A DNA stretch of 64,000 nt from Anaerolinea thermolimosa (GTDB lineage Bacteria > Chloroflexota > Anaerolineae > Anaerolineales > Anaerolineaceae): positions 65,204 through 129,203 of the forward strand of contig NZ_DF967966.1 in assembly GCF_001050195.2 (NCBI RefSeq). Reading direction: 5' to 3'. The notes under the pieces were generated by a model. It saw only the letters and a program-made list of their open reading frames with translations. It was not told where the DNA came from and ran no database searches. Of this stretch, positions 34,531-43,527 are shown piece by piece. How positions within the stretch are numbered: position 1 is the first letter of the stretch; the number at the start of each line of letters is the position of its first letter. Position numbers and translations under genes: made by a program.

Positions 34531-34612
34531 ATATGGGGGCAAATCCACCTGATTTACAACTTTTTATCACCATATGTGGCAAGCAATCAAAAACCAACCA
34601 GATATGGGACAA
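34531..34612. repeat. Three imperfect ATATG-containing repeats
   Basis: ATATGGGGGCAAA (34531), ATATGTGGCAA (34572) and ATATGGGACAAA (34602) share an ATATGKGRCAA core at spacings of 41 and 30 bp. They lie between the second ADP-ribosylglycohydrolase gene and lacI. They may be regulator-binding sites or decayed sequence. Confidence 0.4.
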
Positions 34613-34619
34613 ACACGGG

Positions 34620-36731
34620 TCAATGGATGAGCCCATCCACACGAATGGCATGAGTGGCCAGATGCCCTTCGAAAACCGTCAGGGCAATCCCCCCTTCCAG
34701 CAAGGGTCGGTCGGAATCAATCTCATCAAAAAAGAGCGTATTTTCAACCCAGGCCTGCAGGCGGGGACCCGCCGCTGTGAGAGTCAGCCGGTATGGATGC
34801 CAGATTTCCCAGTCGAATGGCATTTCTGCCAGAATATGCTCTCCATCCCGGTATTTGCTCAACCGCACTTTTCCCCCCCGTATCAACTCCAGTGCGTAAA
34901 AACGTTCCAGCCCCTGGACCCGCACGGCAATTCCACCTCGCTCAAACAGGGCTGAGGTGATCACCGAACTGGTTGTGTAATCTCGCCAGCTGCGTGTTCC
35001 GGTGATGATCATTCCCCGTCCGCGGTCCTGGATGATCCGAAAGGCGTGGTGAAAACGATTTTCCCAGTGATCCACGGCCTGCACCCAGGCTCGTCGCCAG
35101 ATCTCAGGGTATTTACTATCAGGGCGCTGCGGGCGGCGGAATTCCACCCGGGGGCACCCATCCCACCCCAGGCGGTCCAGCGTGATCCTGATGGAAGTGG
35201 GGTGCGCGGGCAAGGCCTGCCCTGCGGGTACCCTGGCCTGAAGGCCAATTTCAAAGATGGGGCAACCGTTAAGTTCAGGAATCGTCCAGAAAAGCTCCAC
35301 CTCTTCTCCGGGGGGCAATGGAGCCAGATCTCCAGCGAGAAGTTCTGGTTGATCCAGTGCGTTGTAAAAACGCAGAAACAGCCCAACTTCCAGGGTGCAC
35401 ACGTTGGCAGGGTTAGCTGTTACCAGAGCCACCACCTTTTGCCCCGGGTAAAGGGCGGGTGAGGCCAGTAAGGGATAATTTCCGGTGAGTTGAAGATCCT
35501 CGGGCAGAATAAAGGTTGCTGTAGATGCACGAGACCACACGTCGGGCCGGGCAGGTGTAAAGTGAACCTCTAATCCTTCCCCCAGAGGATTGGACAGACG
35601 TGCATTCTCTGCCCGAAACCCCTGAACACTCCCGGGCATACAAAAATGAAAGTGTGCCCCTTCTTTTGGAGAAATTGGGGGCAGGTGTTCCAGAGCTCGC
35701 CCTATGTTCACCACATGGAGGGCTTCCGTCAGAGCATCGGTGATAGCCCGGCCACCATCGGCTGTAGGGAGGAACAAACGATCGGCAACCGGTCCCCTCC
35801 AGTCTATTTGGCCATCAAAAGCAGATAACCCATTGCGGATGCCCAGCAGGCAGCCCAGGTTCCCGGCGTTGCAATCGGTATCCCAACCGCAGGAACAGGT
35901 TACGCTCAGTGATTGTGAAAAGTCGCCCCGCCCGTATAGCAAACCGAGCAGGAAGAGAGCGTGGTTCGGGATGATGTGACACCCCCCGATGTATTTTTTG
36001 TATCCGTAATTTTCAGAAATTCGCCTGTACGTTTCACGCCAGTTGCCATCTTGAGCAACCCAGCGTCGCACGTCCTGAGCCAGTTTACTGATGAGGGATT
36101 TGGGTGGAATAAAAAGGAGACCTGAATCCAACAGGTGATCGATGTCTTTTTCGACAAAAGCCAGCGATTCCATCGCGGCGATCAACCGGGCGGCGTTGAT
36201 GGCCTCATCATCATGGCTGACCCGCGCCGCGCGCTCGGCAAAATCTGCTGCCAGTCTGGGGTTACCCGGAGCAATCATGGCCCAACCATCGATGTAGATT
36301 TGAGCGCCGATCTGGTTGGCAATGACTGGGCCATTCAACTCTATCGAACCGCTTTTGGGGGCCGCGATGCCCCGTTTGAGATTGAGATACGCTGTATGTT
36401 CGGTAGAATGGTATAACCCGCCCCACCAGAGGATGGTGAGGTTTTCAATGATGTAGTTCAACCAAGTTTGGCCAATTTGAGCGGAAGTAATGGCAGGGTC
36501 ATAGTCATAATCTTCGATGGCTCTCAAGAAGGTAAAGGTTCCAGCGATATCATCATCGGTAACCACGATGGGTTTTCCCCAGCATGGGCTCAAATAGGAG
36601 TGTATCTCACCGACCTTCTCGACAATTTCCTGGTAACGCCAGTTTTCTACGGGCCGGCCCAGATAGACGCCGATAATCTTTCCCAGCACACCGGCGTAGA
36701 CACGTTCGAGGTAATCGGGAGGAAGACTCAT
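34620..36731 (-). CDS. ADP-ribosylglycohydrolase-family protein with beta-sandwich C-terminus (copy 2)
   Basis: The protein is 703 residues, collinear with the protein at 27883-30000. It keeps the DraG metal motifs VVTDDDIAGTF, SHDDEAINAA and WDTDCNAGN, a linker beta domain, and a concanavalin-like C-terminus (IITGTRSWRDYTTSS, AIRVQGLERFYALELI, LQAWVENTLFF). SHDDEA against SHDGEA is the main visible active-site difference, so the paralogues may differ in substrate. There is no signal peptide. The ATG at 36731 is preferred, with GGTGG 6 bases upstream. It starts 23 bp after the CHAT gene and so may be on that transcript, but functionally it belongs with the importer cluster. Confidence 0.8.
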   Translation of the reverse strand: MSLPPDYLERVYAGVLGKIIGVYLGRPVENWRYQEIVEKVGEIHSYLSPCWGKPIVVTDDDIAGTFTFLRAIEDYDYDPAITSAQIGQTWLNYIIENLTILWWGGLYHSTEHTAYLNLKRGIAAPKSGSIELNGPVIANQIGAQIYIDGWAMIAPGNPRLAADFAERAARVSHDDEAINAARLIAAMESLAFVEKDIDHLLDSGLLFIPPKSLISKLAQDVRRWVAQDGNWRETYRRISENYGYKKYIGGCHIIPNHALFLLGLLYGRGDFSQSLSVTCSCGWDTDCNAGNLGCLLGIRNGLSAFDGQIDWRGPVADRLFLPTADGGRAITDALTEALHVVNIGRALEHLPPISPKEGAHFHFCMPGSVQGFRAENARLSNPLGEGLEVHFTPARPDVWSRASTATFILPEDLQLTGNYPLLASPALYPGQKVVALVTANPANVCTLEVGLFLRFYNALDQPELLAGDLAPLPPGEEVELFWTIPELNGCPIFEIGLQARVPAGQALPAHPTSIRITLDRLGWDGCPRVEFRRPQRPDSKYPEIWRRAWVQAVDHWENRFHHAFRIIQDRGRGMIITGTRSWRDYTTSSVITSALFERGGIAVRVQGLERFYALELIRGGKVRLSKYRDGEHILAEMPFDWEIWHPYRLTLTAAGPRLQAWVENTLFFDEIDSDRPLLEGGIALTVFEGHLATHAIRVDGLIH
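36652..36701 (-). repeat. 50-bp exact repeat shared with the first ADP-ribosylglycohydrolase gene
   Basis: Identical to 29921-29970 and in direct orientation, 6.7 kb away. Recombination between the copies would delete the importer and lacI and leave one fused hydrolase gene. Confidence 0.9.
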
Positions 36732-36754
36732 ATTCACCACCGGAAAATATAAAA

Positions 36755-38644
36755 CTAATGGGCGATTCGCGCCAGCGGATGCGCAAAGACGGTGTACGCC
36801 AGCCAGGTGGGGTCACCCGCGGGCTTGATGGCCAGCCGCGCCTCGCGCACAGCCCGCCCAACCGGCAGACCGCCGAGCAGGCGTGGGTACAGCTCGCGGG
36901 CGAAGAAATAAGCCGTGCGGTCGTAAATAGCCCAGTGAGCACCGATGAATGCTCCGGCCCCGGCGGCGAGAAATTGCCTTGCCCATCCACCTGCATCGGT
37001 CAGCGAGATGCCCCCCTGGCCAATCTGGCAGGCATTCAGGAAGACGAGCGGAGAGGTACGCCCAAGGTTGGCGGCTTCACCACTGAGGCGAATGGGGGTG
37101 AGTGTTTCCTGTTCGTCCAGGATCATTTCTGCCTGGTTGGGGTCTTTGCCGCGCGCCGCGCCATGCCCGCTGAAGTGCCAGCCATCATAGCTTCCGGTGC
37201 TGAAGGCTTTAAACAGATCAAGATAACGTGCCGGGATGGGTTCCACCTGCCGCCCGTTACCGGCCAGGCTGAGTAAAAATTGTAATTCAGCGGCACTGTA
37301 GGGCAACCCTGAGGAGGCAGGCACTACCACGGCGAGCCTGCTCAAATGCAGGGCCGGTTTGATGCCCGTCCCCGGGAGCCAGCGGGTCATCTCGAAAGCC
37401 TCACAGAAGAACGCTCCCTCGGTTTTTCTTCCATGTTCCATGCCGGTCAGCCGGCACAGCTCCCACGGCACCCACGGTTCGGCAGATTGAATGAATACCG
37501 TACGAATGCGCTCCCTCAGCGACCAGAGCAGTTCCTGCACCTCAGATGGAAAGAGATGTTCAAAGAGGAAAACCCCCCATCCTTCAAGTTCACGAGAAGC
37601 GCGGGATTGTTCATCCACAGAGGTCAGGGGCAGGCCTTCGATTTTTCGGTAGAAATCACTGAAAAACGCCCCCGGCTCAGACTGGAAGAGCACCGGCCCG
37701 TACTTTTTCAGGTTGAGGTTAAGGGAGGTGTCGCTGGCGCTCAGATACATCACGAACCCGCTCCGCCCGGTTCCATCACGGGTTTCTTCGATGTGCAATG
37801 AAAGGTCCGGGGTCTCTACCTGTACCTCGGCCAGAGGTTGGCCGAATTGCACACGTTCTCCCCCGGGAGGAGCTTCAGCCGGGGCAGGCACCACCTGCGG
37901 GTTCAGGCGCAGATACCCGATCACTGCTCCCTCGCGAAAGACGATCACCCGCAAATCGCCTTCGCCCGGCTCGATGGCCCGCAGAGTGAAGCGTAAGGGA
38001 AGGTACTCATCAGGGCTTCCCACCACCAGCCGACCGCGCGGCTCTCCTTCTACCTCAAGGCCGCGGCGGGCCTGAACAATCACGTCCAGCACACTGCCTG
38101 CCGGTTGCTCCACTTCAAGCCCGGGCCCACCAGGGCGGCCTCTCCTGCGAGAGAGCTTCACCCTGAGCACGGCTCTGGTGCCGAGGGCCAGGCTGGCGGG
38201 AAAATCAGCCTTGAGGTAGCGCTGCAACAGGCGTGCCCCCCGGGGACGCCCGCCTTCCAGAATTTCGGCGCGAAGAGCGCCTGCCAGCGGATGTACATAT
38301 CCTACCGGGCGCCCATCTTCAAGGACCACCGCTGGCTGGTTGCCTGTGGTTGCTTCTCCCGCGCCAAGCACCGGGCTTGCGCGCCACTCATGCAGGTCGA
38401 GTACAACCTCTACCGGCATCTCCGGTGGGGCGGTGCGCAGAAAGTCTTCGGCTTCGTGCCGGGTGTAGAGGTAATAATAATCCTGATCTCCCTGGAGCCG
38501 ATGCACCACTACAGCCACTGATTGACCGGCCTCCAGGAGGGCCAGGCTGAATCTGACCGACCAGTTTCCCTCCAGGAGGATGAAATCGTCTCGCGAGAGC
38601 TCGCGCGCAGATTGCATGGTTGGTTCTGCCTTCTGAAGGCTCAA
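36755..38644 (-). CDS. CHAT-domain caspase-like protease
   Basis: The protein is 629 residues. The C-terminal ~200 residues form a CHAT domain with the catalytic dyad His494 (WHFSGHGAARG) and Cys539 (VFLNACQIGQ). The N-terminal ~300 residues contain beta-rich segments that I cannot assign, and the middle region (VPWELCRLTG) is the usual lead-in to CHAT. CHAT proteases are separase/caspase relatives, often activated by partner proteins in stress or defence signalling. The ATG at 38644 overlaps the stop of the upstream membrane-protein gene (ATGA), so the two are translationally coupled. An ATG nine codons in is an alternative. There is no signal peptide or membrane helix. Confidence 0.88.
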   Translation of the reverse strand: MSLQKAEPTMQSARELSRDDFILLEGNWSVRFSLALLEAGQSVAVVVHRLQGDQDYYYLYTRHEAEDFLRTAPPEMPVEVVLDLHEWRASPVLGAGEATTGNQPAVVLEDGRPVGYVHPLAGALRAEILEGGRPRGARLLQRYLKADFPASLALGTRAVLRVKLSRRRGRPGGPGLEVEQPAGSVLDVIVQARRGLEVEGEPRGRLVVGSPDEYLPLRFTLRAIEPGEGDLRVIVFREGAVIGYLRLNPQVVPAPAEAPPGGERVQFGQPLAEVQVETPDLSLHIEETRDGTGRSGFVMYLSASDTSLNLNLKKYGPVLFQSEPGAFFSDFYRKIEGLPLTSVDEQSRASRELEGWGVFLFEHLFPSEVQELLWSLRERIRTVFIQSAEPWVPWELCRLTGMEHGRKTEGAFFCEAFEMTRWLPGTGIKPALHLSRLAVVVPASSGLPYSAAELQFLLSLAGNGRQVEPIPARYLDLFKAFSTGSYDGWHFSGHGAARGKDPNQAEMILDEQETLTPIRLSGEAANLGRTSPLVFLNACQIGQGGISLTDAGGWARQFLAAGAGAFIGAHWAIYDRTAYFFARELYPRLLGGLPVGRAVREARLAIKPAGDPTWLAYTVFAHPLARIAH

Positions 38645-39423
38645 TGTTCGCGGGTCATTCGGCGCAGTTCTTCAGCGCCGGCGGCCCATGCCTGCAGGGC
38701 CTGACTCATATCAGCCTGGGCGCGAGGAGCAGGGGCGGCCTGCATCTGGCTGGCCAGCTGGTTGGCCTGCTCAGCCAGTTCCCCGATGCGCTCTCCCATT
38801 CTTTTGCTTTGCGCTATGGCCTGTTCCCCTTTTTGAATGGCCTGTGCCGCCTGTTCCTGAGCCTGGGCGGCGCGCGCTTCTGCCGGGATGCGCCCAAAGT
38901 AATATCCGAGCACCACCCCAAGCAGACCGGTCATCACGGTAAGAATATCTTTAGCCTGGTTGAAGCGCGCTTCATCGCCAATGGTGCCGATCAGGGTCCT
39001 TACCAGGGAGATGGTCGTCCATACCAGCAGGATGGCGATCAGCGCAGTCACGGCTTCTTTAAAAATCTGGATAAAATCCTCGGTTTTGAAACCCCGCGGT
39101 GAGGGTTCAGCAGGGGCGGGCTGAGGAACAGGGGTAGCAGGGGGCATAGGTGATTCTCCTGAAGGGGCAGAGGGTGGGGTCTCGGTTGACGGCTGGGAAA
39201 GAGCGAAAGGATCAGGTTCAAGAAGGCGGGCAACCGCCGGAAATTCCATCACCAGCTGGCGCAACTGCCCGGCGACCTGCTCCGGGTCATCGCCCGCAGT
39301 GAGGGCATCGGTCAGGGCAAAGTAGCGTGCCTCAAAGGTTTGCCAGCCTTCGGGGGTGAGCACCTCTCGGATTTGCGTGCGGTGCGATTCGATTTGTTCA
39401 ATCCATTCTCTGGCAGTGGTCAT
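38641..39423 (-). CDS. Coiled-coil membrane protein paired with the CHAT protease
   Basis: The protein is 260 residues. The N-terminal ~70 residues are helical (ARLLEP end), followed by a Pro-rich linker (about 75-110). Two membrane helices lie at about 117-137 and 155-175. An Ala/Gln/Glu-rich coiled coil of about 80 residues extends to the C-terminus. The two-helix plus coiled-coil form, and the coupled CHAT gene, suggest a membrane sensor or anchor that presents or restrains the protease; this is inference. I do not recognise a named family. Confidence 0.7.
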   Translation of the reverse strand: MTTAREWIEQIESHRTQIREVLTPEGWQTFEARYFALTDALTAGDDPEQVAGQLRQLVMEFPAVARLLEPDPFALSQPSTETPPSAPSGESPMPPATPVPQPAPAEPSPRGFKTEDFIQIFKEAVTALIAILLVWTTISLVRTLIGTIGDEARFNQAKDILTVMTGLLGVVLGYYFGRIPAEARAAQAQEQAAQAIQKGEQAIAQSKRMGERIGELAEQANQLASQMQAAPAPRAQADMSQALQAWAAGAEELRRMTREH

Positions 39424-39475
39424 GCTTTTAGTGTAGAGAGTCGGGAAGGAATTGTCAATCGCCGGGGGCGTGGAA

Positions 39476-41062
39476 TCAACCCATCATACCCGCAACGACA
39501 CACCGATTTCGACCGGCCATTTTCGCCTGATACAGGGCATCGTCTGCCAGACGGATGAGTTCTTCTGCATCCCTGGCCTGGGCTGGGAAGGCGGCCAGCC
39601 CCAGCGAGAAAGAACCCCGAATTGTGGCATCCTTATAGCGAAGTTCACTTTCGGCAAACGCCTGACGCCACCCCTCAGCTCTGTGTCGGGCGGTCTCAAT
39701 GTCCACCGAAGGGAGTACCACCAGAAACTCGTCTCCCCCCATGCGCGCCAGGATGTCTCCTTCGCGGGTTTGGGAGGACAGAATCTGGCAGAGGTTTACC
39801 AGCATCATGTCTCCGGCGGGGTGACCGTAAGTATCATTCAGCCGTTTAAAGCCATCCACATCGATCATGGCCAGGCTGAGGGGCTTTTGTTCCCTCTGTG
39901 CCCGGGCCAGCTCACGGGGCAGAGTCTCCTGCACATAGCGCAGGTTGAACGCGCCGGTGAGCGGGTCGCGAATGGCCAGCTCCCTCAGGCTCACCTGCAA
40001 GGCCTCGATCTGCCTCAGGCGGGCTTCGGCATGTAATTGCGAAAGCTTTTGCTGGGTGATGTCGTGACAGATGATCAACCTGCCTGTAAGGTGCGAGATC
40101 GGATCTTGAATGAGGCGGATCTGGACTTCCAGATAAACCGATTTCTCAGATTGAAGGTTTAACTCAAAGGAAGCTTCGCCTTCGAGCGTCAGGTAAGCCA
40201 GCAATCTGGGGAGGTGAGCCAGCACATCCTCGATGGGCTGGCCAATTTCTACCTCAGGACCAAGGCCCAGGAGGGTACGAGCGGCGGGGTTGAAATCGAG
40301 CAGGAGCTGACGGTCATCCACCAGCAACATGGCTTCGTTCATATTTTCCACCAGCACGTCACGCCCGATAGGCACCAGATCCAGCAGACGGTAATAAACC
40401 AGCCCCATCGCCAGGAAGATTCCCGTGAGGGTGAAGGCTATGGGGGTGAGGTCCAACCCCGGAAAAGGTTTGAACCCCAGGAAAGTCGCAAGGTTGATGA
40501 TTGCCGGAGCAACGCATCCCAGCAGGAGCAGTCGGGTCTGCATGCGATGAATAGAGCGACTCCTGCGAAGAGTATCGGCAAGTAACCCGATAGCCACAGC
40601 GATCAGGCTGTAGGAATAGATCACGTTGACCCAGAACCACGGGCCGCCGTCATAGATCAGACTCTGGTTGGCCAGACGTTTGCCGCCATAAAAAAGGCCG
40701 TGCAGGGGATCTGTCCACATCAGCAGAAGGGTAACGATGGGTTCAATGGTCAGAAGGGCAATTCGCCACCCGCGGAAGAAACGTCCGCGGCGGGTAAACT
40801 GCACCAGAAACGCCAGCATGGCCCCCGGGGTAATCACAACGCCAATGTATGTCATATCCAGCCAGAAACGCTTGGCCGTCGAAGTCAGAGAAACCCAGTG
40901 CAGGGCATACGTCAGTGACCAGATCAGTGTGCCGAACAGGAACAGAGCCAGGGCGCTGGCACCGGGTGCCGACCAGCGGCGTAAAATGATGCCCCCGGTA
41001 AAAGCAGAAACAGACCCGGAAAGGAATAAAAAGATAGCATAAAGCACGTCAATGGTGTGCAT
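39476..41062 (-). CDS. Diguanylate cyclase with 7TM and PAS domains
   Basis: The protein is 528 residues. Seven N-terminal membrane helices (about 1-225) resemble the 7TM sensor module of histidine kinases. A PAS-like domain follows (about 230-350; MNEAMLLVDDRQLLLDFN, ICHDITQQK). The C-terminal GGDEF domain (about 370-525) has RDPLTGAFNLRY and an intact MGGDEFLVVL active site, so it should make cyclic di-GMP. No RxxD inhibitory site was obvious in the usual place. The ATG at 41062 is chosen because the membrane module begins there. It is transcribed away from the M23-like lipoprotein gene. Confidence 0.9.
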   Translation of the reverse strand: MHTIDVLYAIFLFLSGSVSAFTGGIILRRWSAPGASALALFLFGTLIWSLTYALHWVSLTSTAKRFWLDMTYIGVVITPGAMLAFLVQFTRRGRFFRGWRIALLTIEPIVTLLLMWTDPLHGLFYGGKRLANQSLIYDGGPWFWVNVIYSYSLIAVAIGLLADTLRRSRSIHRMQTRLLLLGCVAPAIINLATFLGFKPFPGLDLTPIAFTLTGIFLAMGLVYYRLLDLVPIGRDVLVENMNEAMLLVDDRQLLLDFNPAARTLLGLGPEVEIGQPIEDVLAHLPRLLAYLTLEGEASFELNLQSEKSVYLEVQIRLIQDPISHLTGRLIICHDITQQKLSQLHAEARLRQIEALQVSLRELAIRDPLTGAFNLRYVQETLPRELARAQREQKPLSLAMIDVDGFKRLNDTYGHPAGDMMLVNLCQILSSQTREGDILARMGGDEFLVVLPSVDIETARHRAEGWRQAFAESELRYKDATIRGSFSLGLAAFPAQARDAEELIRLADDALYQAKMAGRNRCVVAGMMG

Positions 41063-41187
41063 GAAGCCGGTGCCGTTCCTTAAGTGAGCCGAAACAGGGT
41101 GGTAGAAACGCCGGGTGGGATGGGGTGAATCGTTGTTGCCCCTCAGTGGACCCCGAATCAACGGATATAATTTTATCAAGAAAGTAC

Positions 41188-42771
41188 ATGGTTCGCCGAC
41201 CAATTTTTTCTCGTCTGACGGGGATCATCCTCCTGATTCTCTCGCTGGCCTGCAACCTTCCAGCGCTGGGTGGTTCGCGGTTTTCCAGTCCAGGTGGTGA
41301 GGTGCATTCGTCGCCGGTTCCCTTTCCCACGGCTTTCTCCGGAGGAAGCGCGGGAGCCATTGGCGCTGCCCCTCTCCCTGGTGCCGGGAATCAGCCCGGG
41401 CAACCTTTTGCCGGCCTGACACAGGCGGTACCCGGGAATGTACCGCCCCTTCGATCTGCCGACCCACCCGGCTCGTTGCTTCAATACCTCACCCAGCCCG
41501 GGGATACGCTCGCCGCCCTGTCTCTGCGTTTTGCGGTACAGCTTCCGGGTTCCTCGCTCCCTGCGGGCACCTCCCCTGAAGCGCTCCTCCCTGCCGGTAT
41601 TCCTCTTACCCTGCCCTCGCCTTCCGTGGAAACCCTTCCGGCACTGGCGTTGCTGCCCGACAGTGAGGTCATTTACGGCCCCCCTGCCGCTGCTTTTGAT
41701 CTACAGGCTTTTATCAATGCGTCTGGCGGGTATCTGAGCACCTTCCGGGAGACTATCGATGGCGAAGAAATGAGCGGAGCGCAGATCGTCCGCCGCATTG
41801 CTCTGGAAACGTCGATCAATCCCCGGCTGTTGCTGGCCGTGCTTGAATGGCGCTCTGGCTGGGTGACCGGCTCACCGCGTAACCCTGACCCCGACTATCC
41901 GATCGGTTTTGGCGCTCCCTCGCATCGCGGTCTTTATCGCGAACTTGCGCTGGTGACTCGCCTGCTCACCCAGGCGTATTATGGGTGGCGAAGCGGTACT
42001 TTTTCGAAGATAGAATTTCTGGACGGTACCACCCTGCCGCCGCACCCGGCGCTCAATGCGGGTTCGGTGGCGGTGCAGAATCTTACTGCCCGCCTCAACT
42101 CTCCCGTTGACTGGCCCACTGCCGTATACGGGGAGAATGGTCTGCTGGCTGTGTATGATGCTCTGTTCGGTGACCCCTGGAAGCGCGCGGCGCAGTACGA
42201 ACCGCTCTTCCCGCCTGATCTGTCTCAGACGCAACCTCACTGGGAGCTTCCCTTTGCTCCCGGTGAGGTCTGGAGTTTTACAGGCGGGCCACACATGGCC
42301 TGGGGAATAGGCAGCCCCGCAGGAGCCCTGGATTTTGCCCCTGCCGATGAAGCTAAAGGGTGCACGCCATCGGTGCGCTGGGCCACAGCTGCGGCCGACG
42401 GGGTGGTCGTCCGATCGGAACGCGGCCTGCTCGTTCTGGATGTAGATGGTGACGGGTACGAGCAGACGGGCTGGTCGCTCCTTTATCTGCATCTGGCAAA
42501 CGAAGGACGCCTGTCGGTGGGCACACGGGTAAAGCAGGGTGAGCCGCTGGGGCATCCTTCCTGTGAAGGAGGCCCGGCTACCGGCAGGCACGTACACATT
42601 GTCCGCAAATACCATGGAGAATGGATCGGCGCCGGGGCAATCCTGCCCTTCATTCTCAGCGGCTGGCTGGTTAAGGCGGGGGAGCTCCCCTATCAGGGCC
42701 AGCTCCTCAAAGAAGGGCAGGTCATCGAGGCACGCCCCGATGGTTCAGCCCCGGCGCGCATCGTGCGTTGA
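41188..42771 (+). CDS. Lipoprotein with LysM-like segment and M23 peptidase-like domain
   Basis: The protein is 527 residues. The signal peptide ends in LSLAC. A Gly/Pro-rich linker precedes a LysM-like segment (YLTQPGDTLAALSLRF). A helical domain (about 180-350) includes RRIALETSINPRLLLAVLEW, which recalls lysozyme-like folds. The C-terminal M23-like domain shows an His-x(n)-Asp pair (HMAWGIGSPAGALDFAP) and HVHIVRKYHG in place of the common HxH motif. It is likely a wall-directed peptidase or amidase-like protein. The ATG at 41188 is chosen from the signal peptide; TATAAT at 41165-41170 would give a very short leader. It ends 1 bp before the convergent RraA-like gene. Confidence 0.75.
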   Translation: MVRRPIFSRLTGIILLILSLACNLPALGGSRFSSPGGEVHSSPVPFPTAFSGGSAGAIGAAPLPGAGNQPGQPFAGLTQAVPGNVPPLRSADPPGSLLQYLTQPGDTLAALSLRFAVQLPGSSLPAGTSPEALLPAGIPLTLPSPSVETLPALALLPDSEVIYGPPAAAFDLQAFINASGGYLSTFRETIDGEEMSGAQIVRRIALETSINPRLLLAVLEWRSGWVTGSPRNPDPDYPIGFGAPSHRGLYRELALVTRLLTQAYYGWRSGTFSKIEFLDGTTLPPHPALNAGSVAVQNLTARLNSPVDWPTAVYGENGLLAVYDALFGDPWKRAAQYEPLFPPDLSQTQPHWELPFAPGEVWSFTGGPHMAWGIGSPAGALDFAPADEAKGCTPSVRWATAAADGVVVRSERGLLVLDVDGDGYEQTGWSLLYLHLANEGRLSVGTRVKQGEPLGHPSCEGGPATGRHVHIVRKYHGEWIGAGAILPFILSGWLVKAGELPYQGQLLKEGQVIEARPDGSAPARIVR

Positions 42772-42772
42772 T

Positions 42773-43471
42773 TTACAGCACCGAGTCGTCCAGAGGCAGG
42801 CCCAGGGCTTCATACATCTTCCGCCGTGAGGCCTTATCGCTGCTCATTTCCTGATGGGCGTATCTGGCTACCTCTCGCGCCAGGGCGCGTGGCACCACCA
42901 CCACCCCGTCACCATCGGCTACCACCACATCTCCAGGGTATACCGTCACCCCGCCCACTTCTACTGGGATGTCCTGAGCATCGAACTGAAGCCGCCCCTG
43001 TACCATGCTCTGCGAGCAAAAGCGCGACCAGAAAGGAATTTTCTGCAGGATCAGTTCGTCTGTGTCGCGTACCCCGCCATTCGAGACCAGCCCCCTTGCT
43101 CCACGCCGCAGGCATTCCAGTGTGTTGTTCGAGCCGCACAGGCCTACGTTGCTGTTGCTCTGATCAATGACAATGAAATCGCCGGGCTGGATGGCTTCGA
43201 CCCACGGGTAGGTGCAAACGTGGTTGTAGTACCAGCCCACCCATTCGGTGTACTCCTGTGGTGAGAGTTTTGGAATGGGCTGATTATAAGGAAGGTAACG
43301 CGCCGTGCGGGCAATGCCCACCGCCCGCGTGCGCCAGATGGGACGGATATCCGGGCTCATGGAACCCTGAAAGTGAAGCATATTCCAGTCCATGCCGTCG
43401 CGTACATCGGCCACACGCAGGTCCTTAAAGAGGTTCAACAGTTCTTCTCGCTCGGTTGGGTTCATATTCAC
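42773..43471 (-). CDS. RraA-family protein (aldolase-like)
   Basis: The protein is about 232 residues. The pattern IQPGDFIVIDQSNSNVGLCG, then GLVSNGGVRDTDEL and GDVVVADGDGVVVVP, matches the RraA / 4-hydroxy-4-methyl-2-oxoglutarate aldolase family. The Gly-x-Arg-Asp loop (GGVRD) holds the substrate and metal. Members either cleave 2-oxo acids or act as regulators, and the sequence alone does not decide which. The GTG at 43471 has AGGAGG about 10 bases upstream and is preferred to ATG 43465, which is too far from it. It is divergent from the aldo/keto reductase gene. Confidence 0.8.
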   Translation of the reverse strand: MNMNPTEREELLNLFKDLRVADVRDGMDWNMLHFQGSMSPDIRPIWRTRAVGIARTARYLPYNQPIPKLSPQEYTEWVGWYYNHVCTYPWVEAIQPGDFIVIDQSNSNVGLCGSNNTLECLRRGARGLVSNGGVRDTDELILQKIPFWSRFCSQSMVQGRLQFDAQDIPVEVGGVTVYPGDVVVADGDGVVVVPRALAREVARYAHQEMSSDKASRRKMYEALGLPLDDSVL

Positions 43472-43527
43472 AGGTTGGTTTCCTCCTTGGTTTCGGGTTT
43501 TAATCAACGGATTTTCCCCGTACAGCC

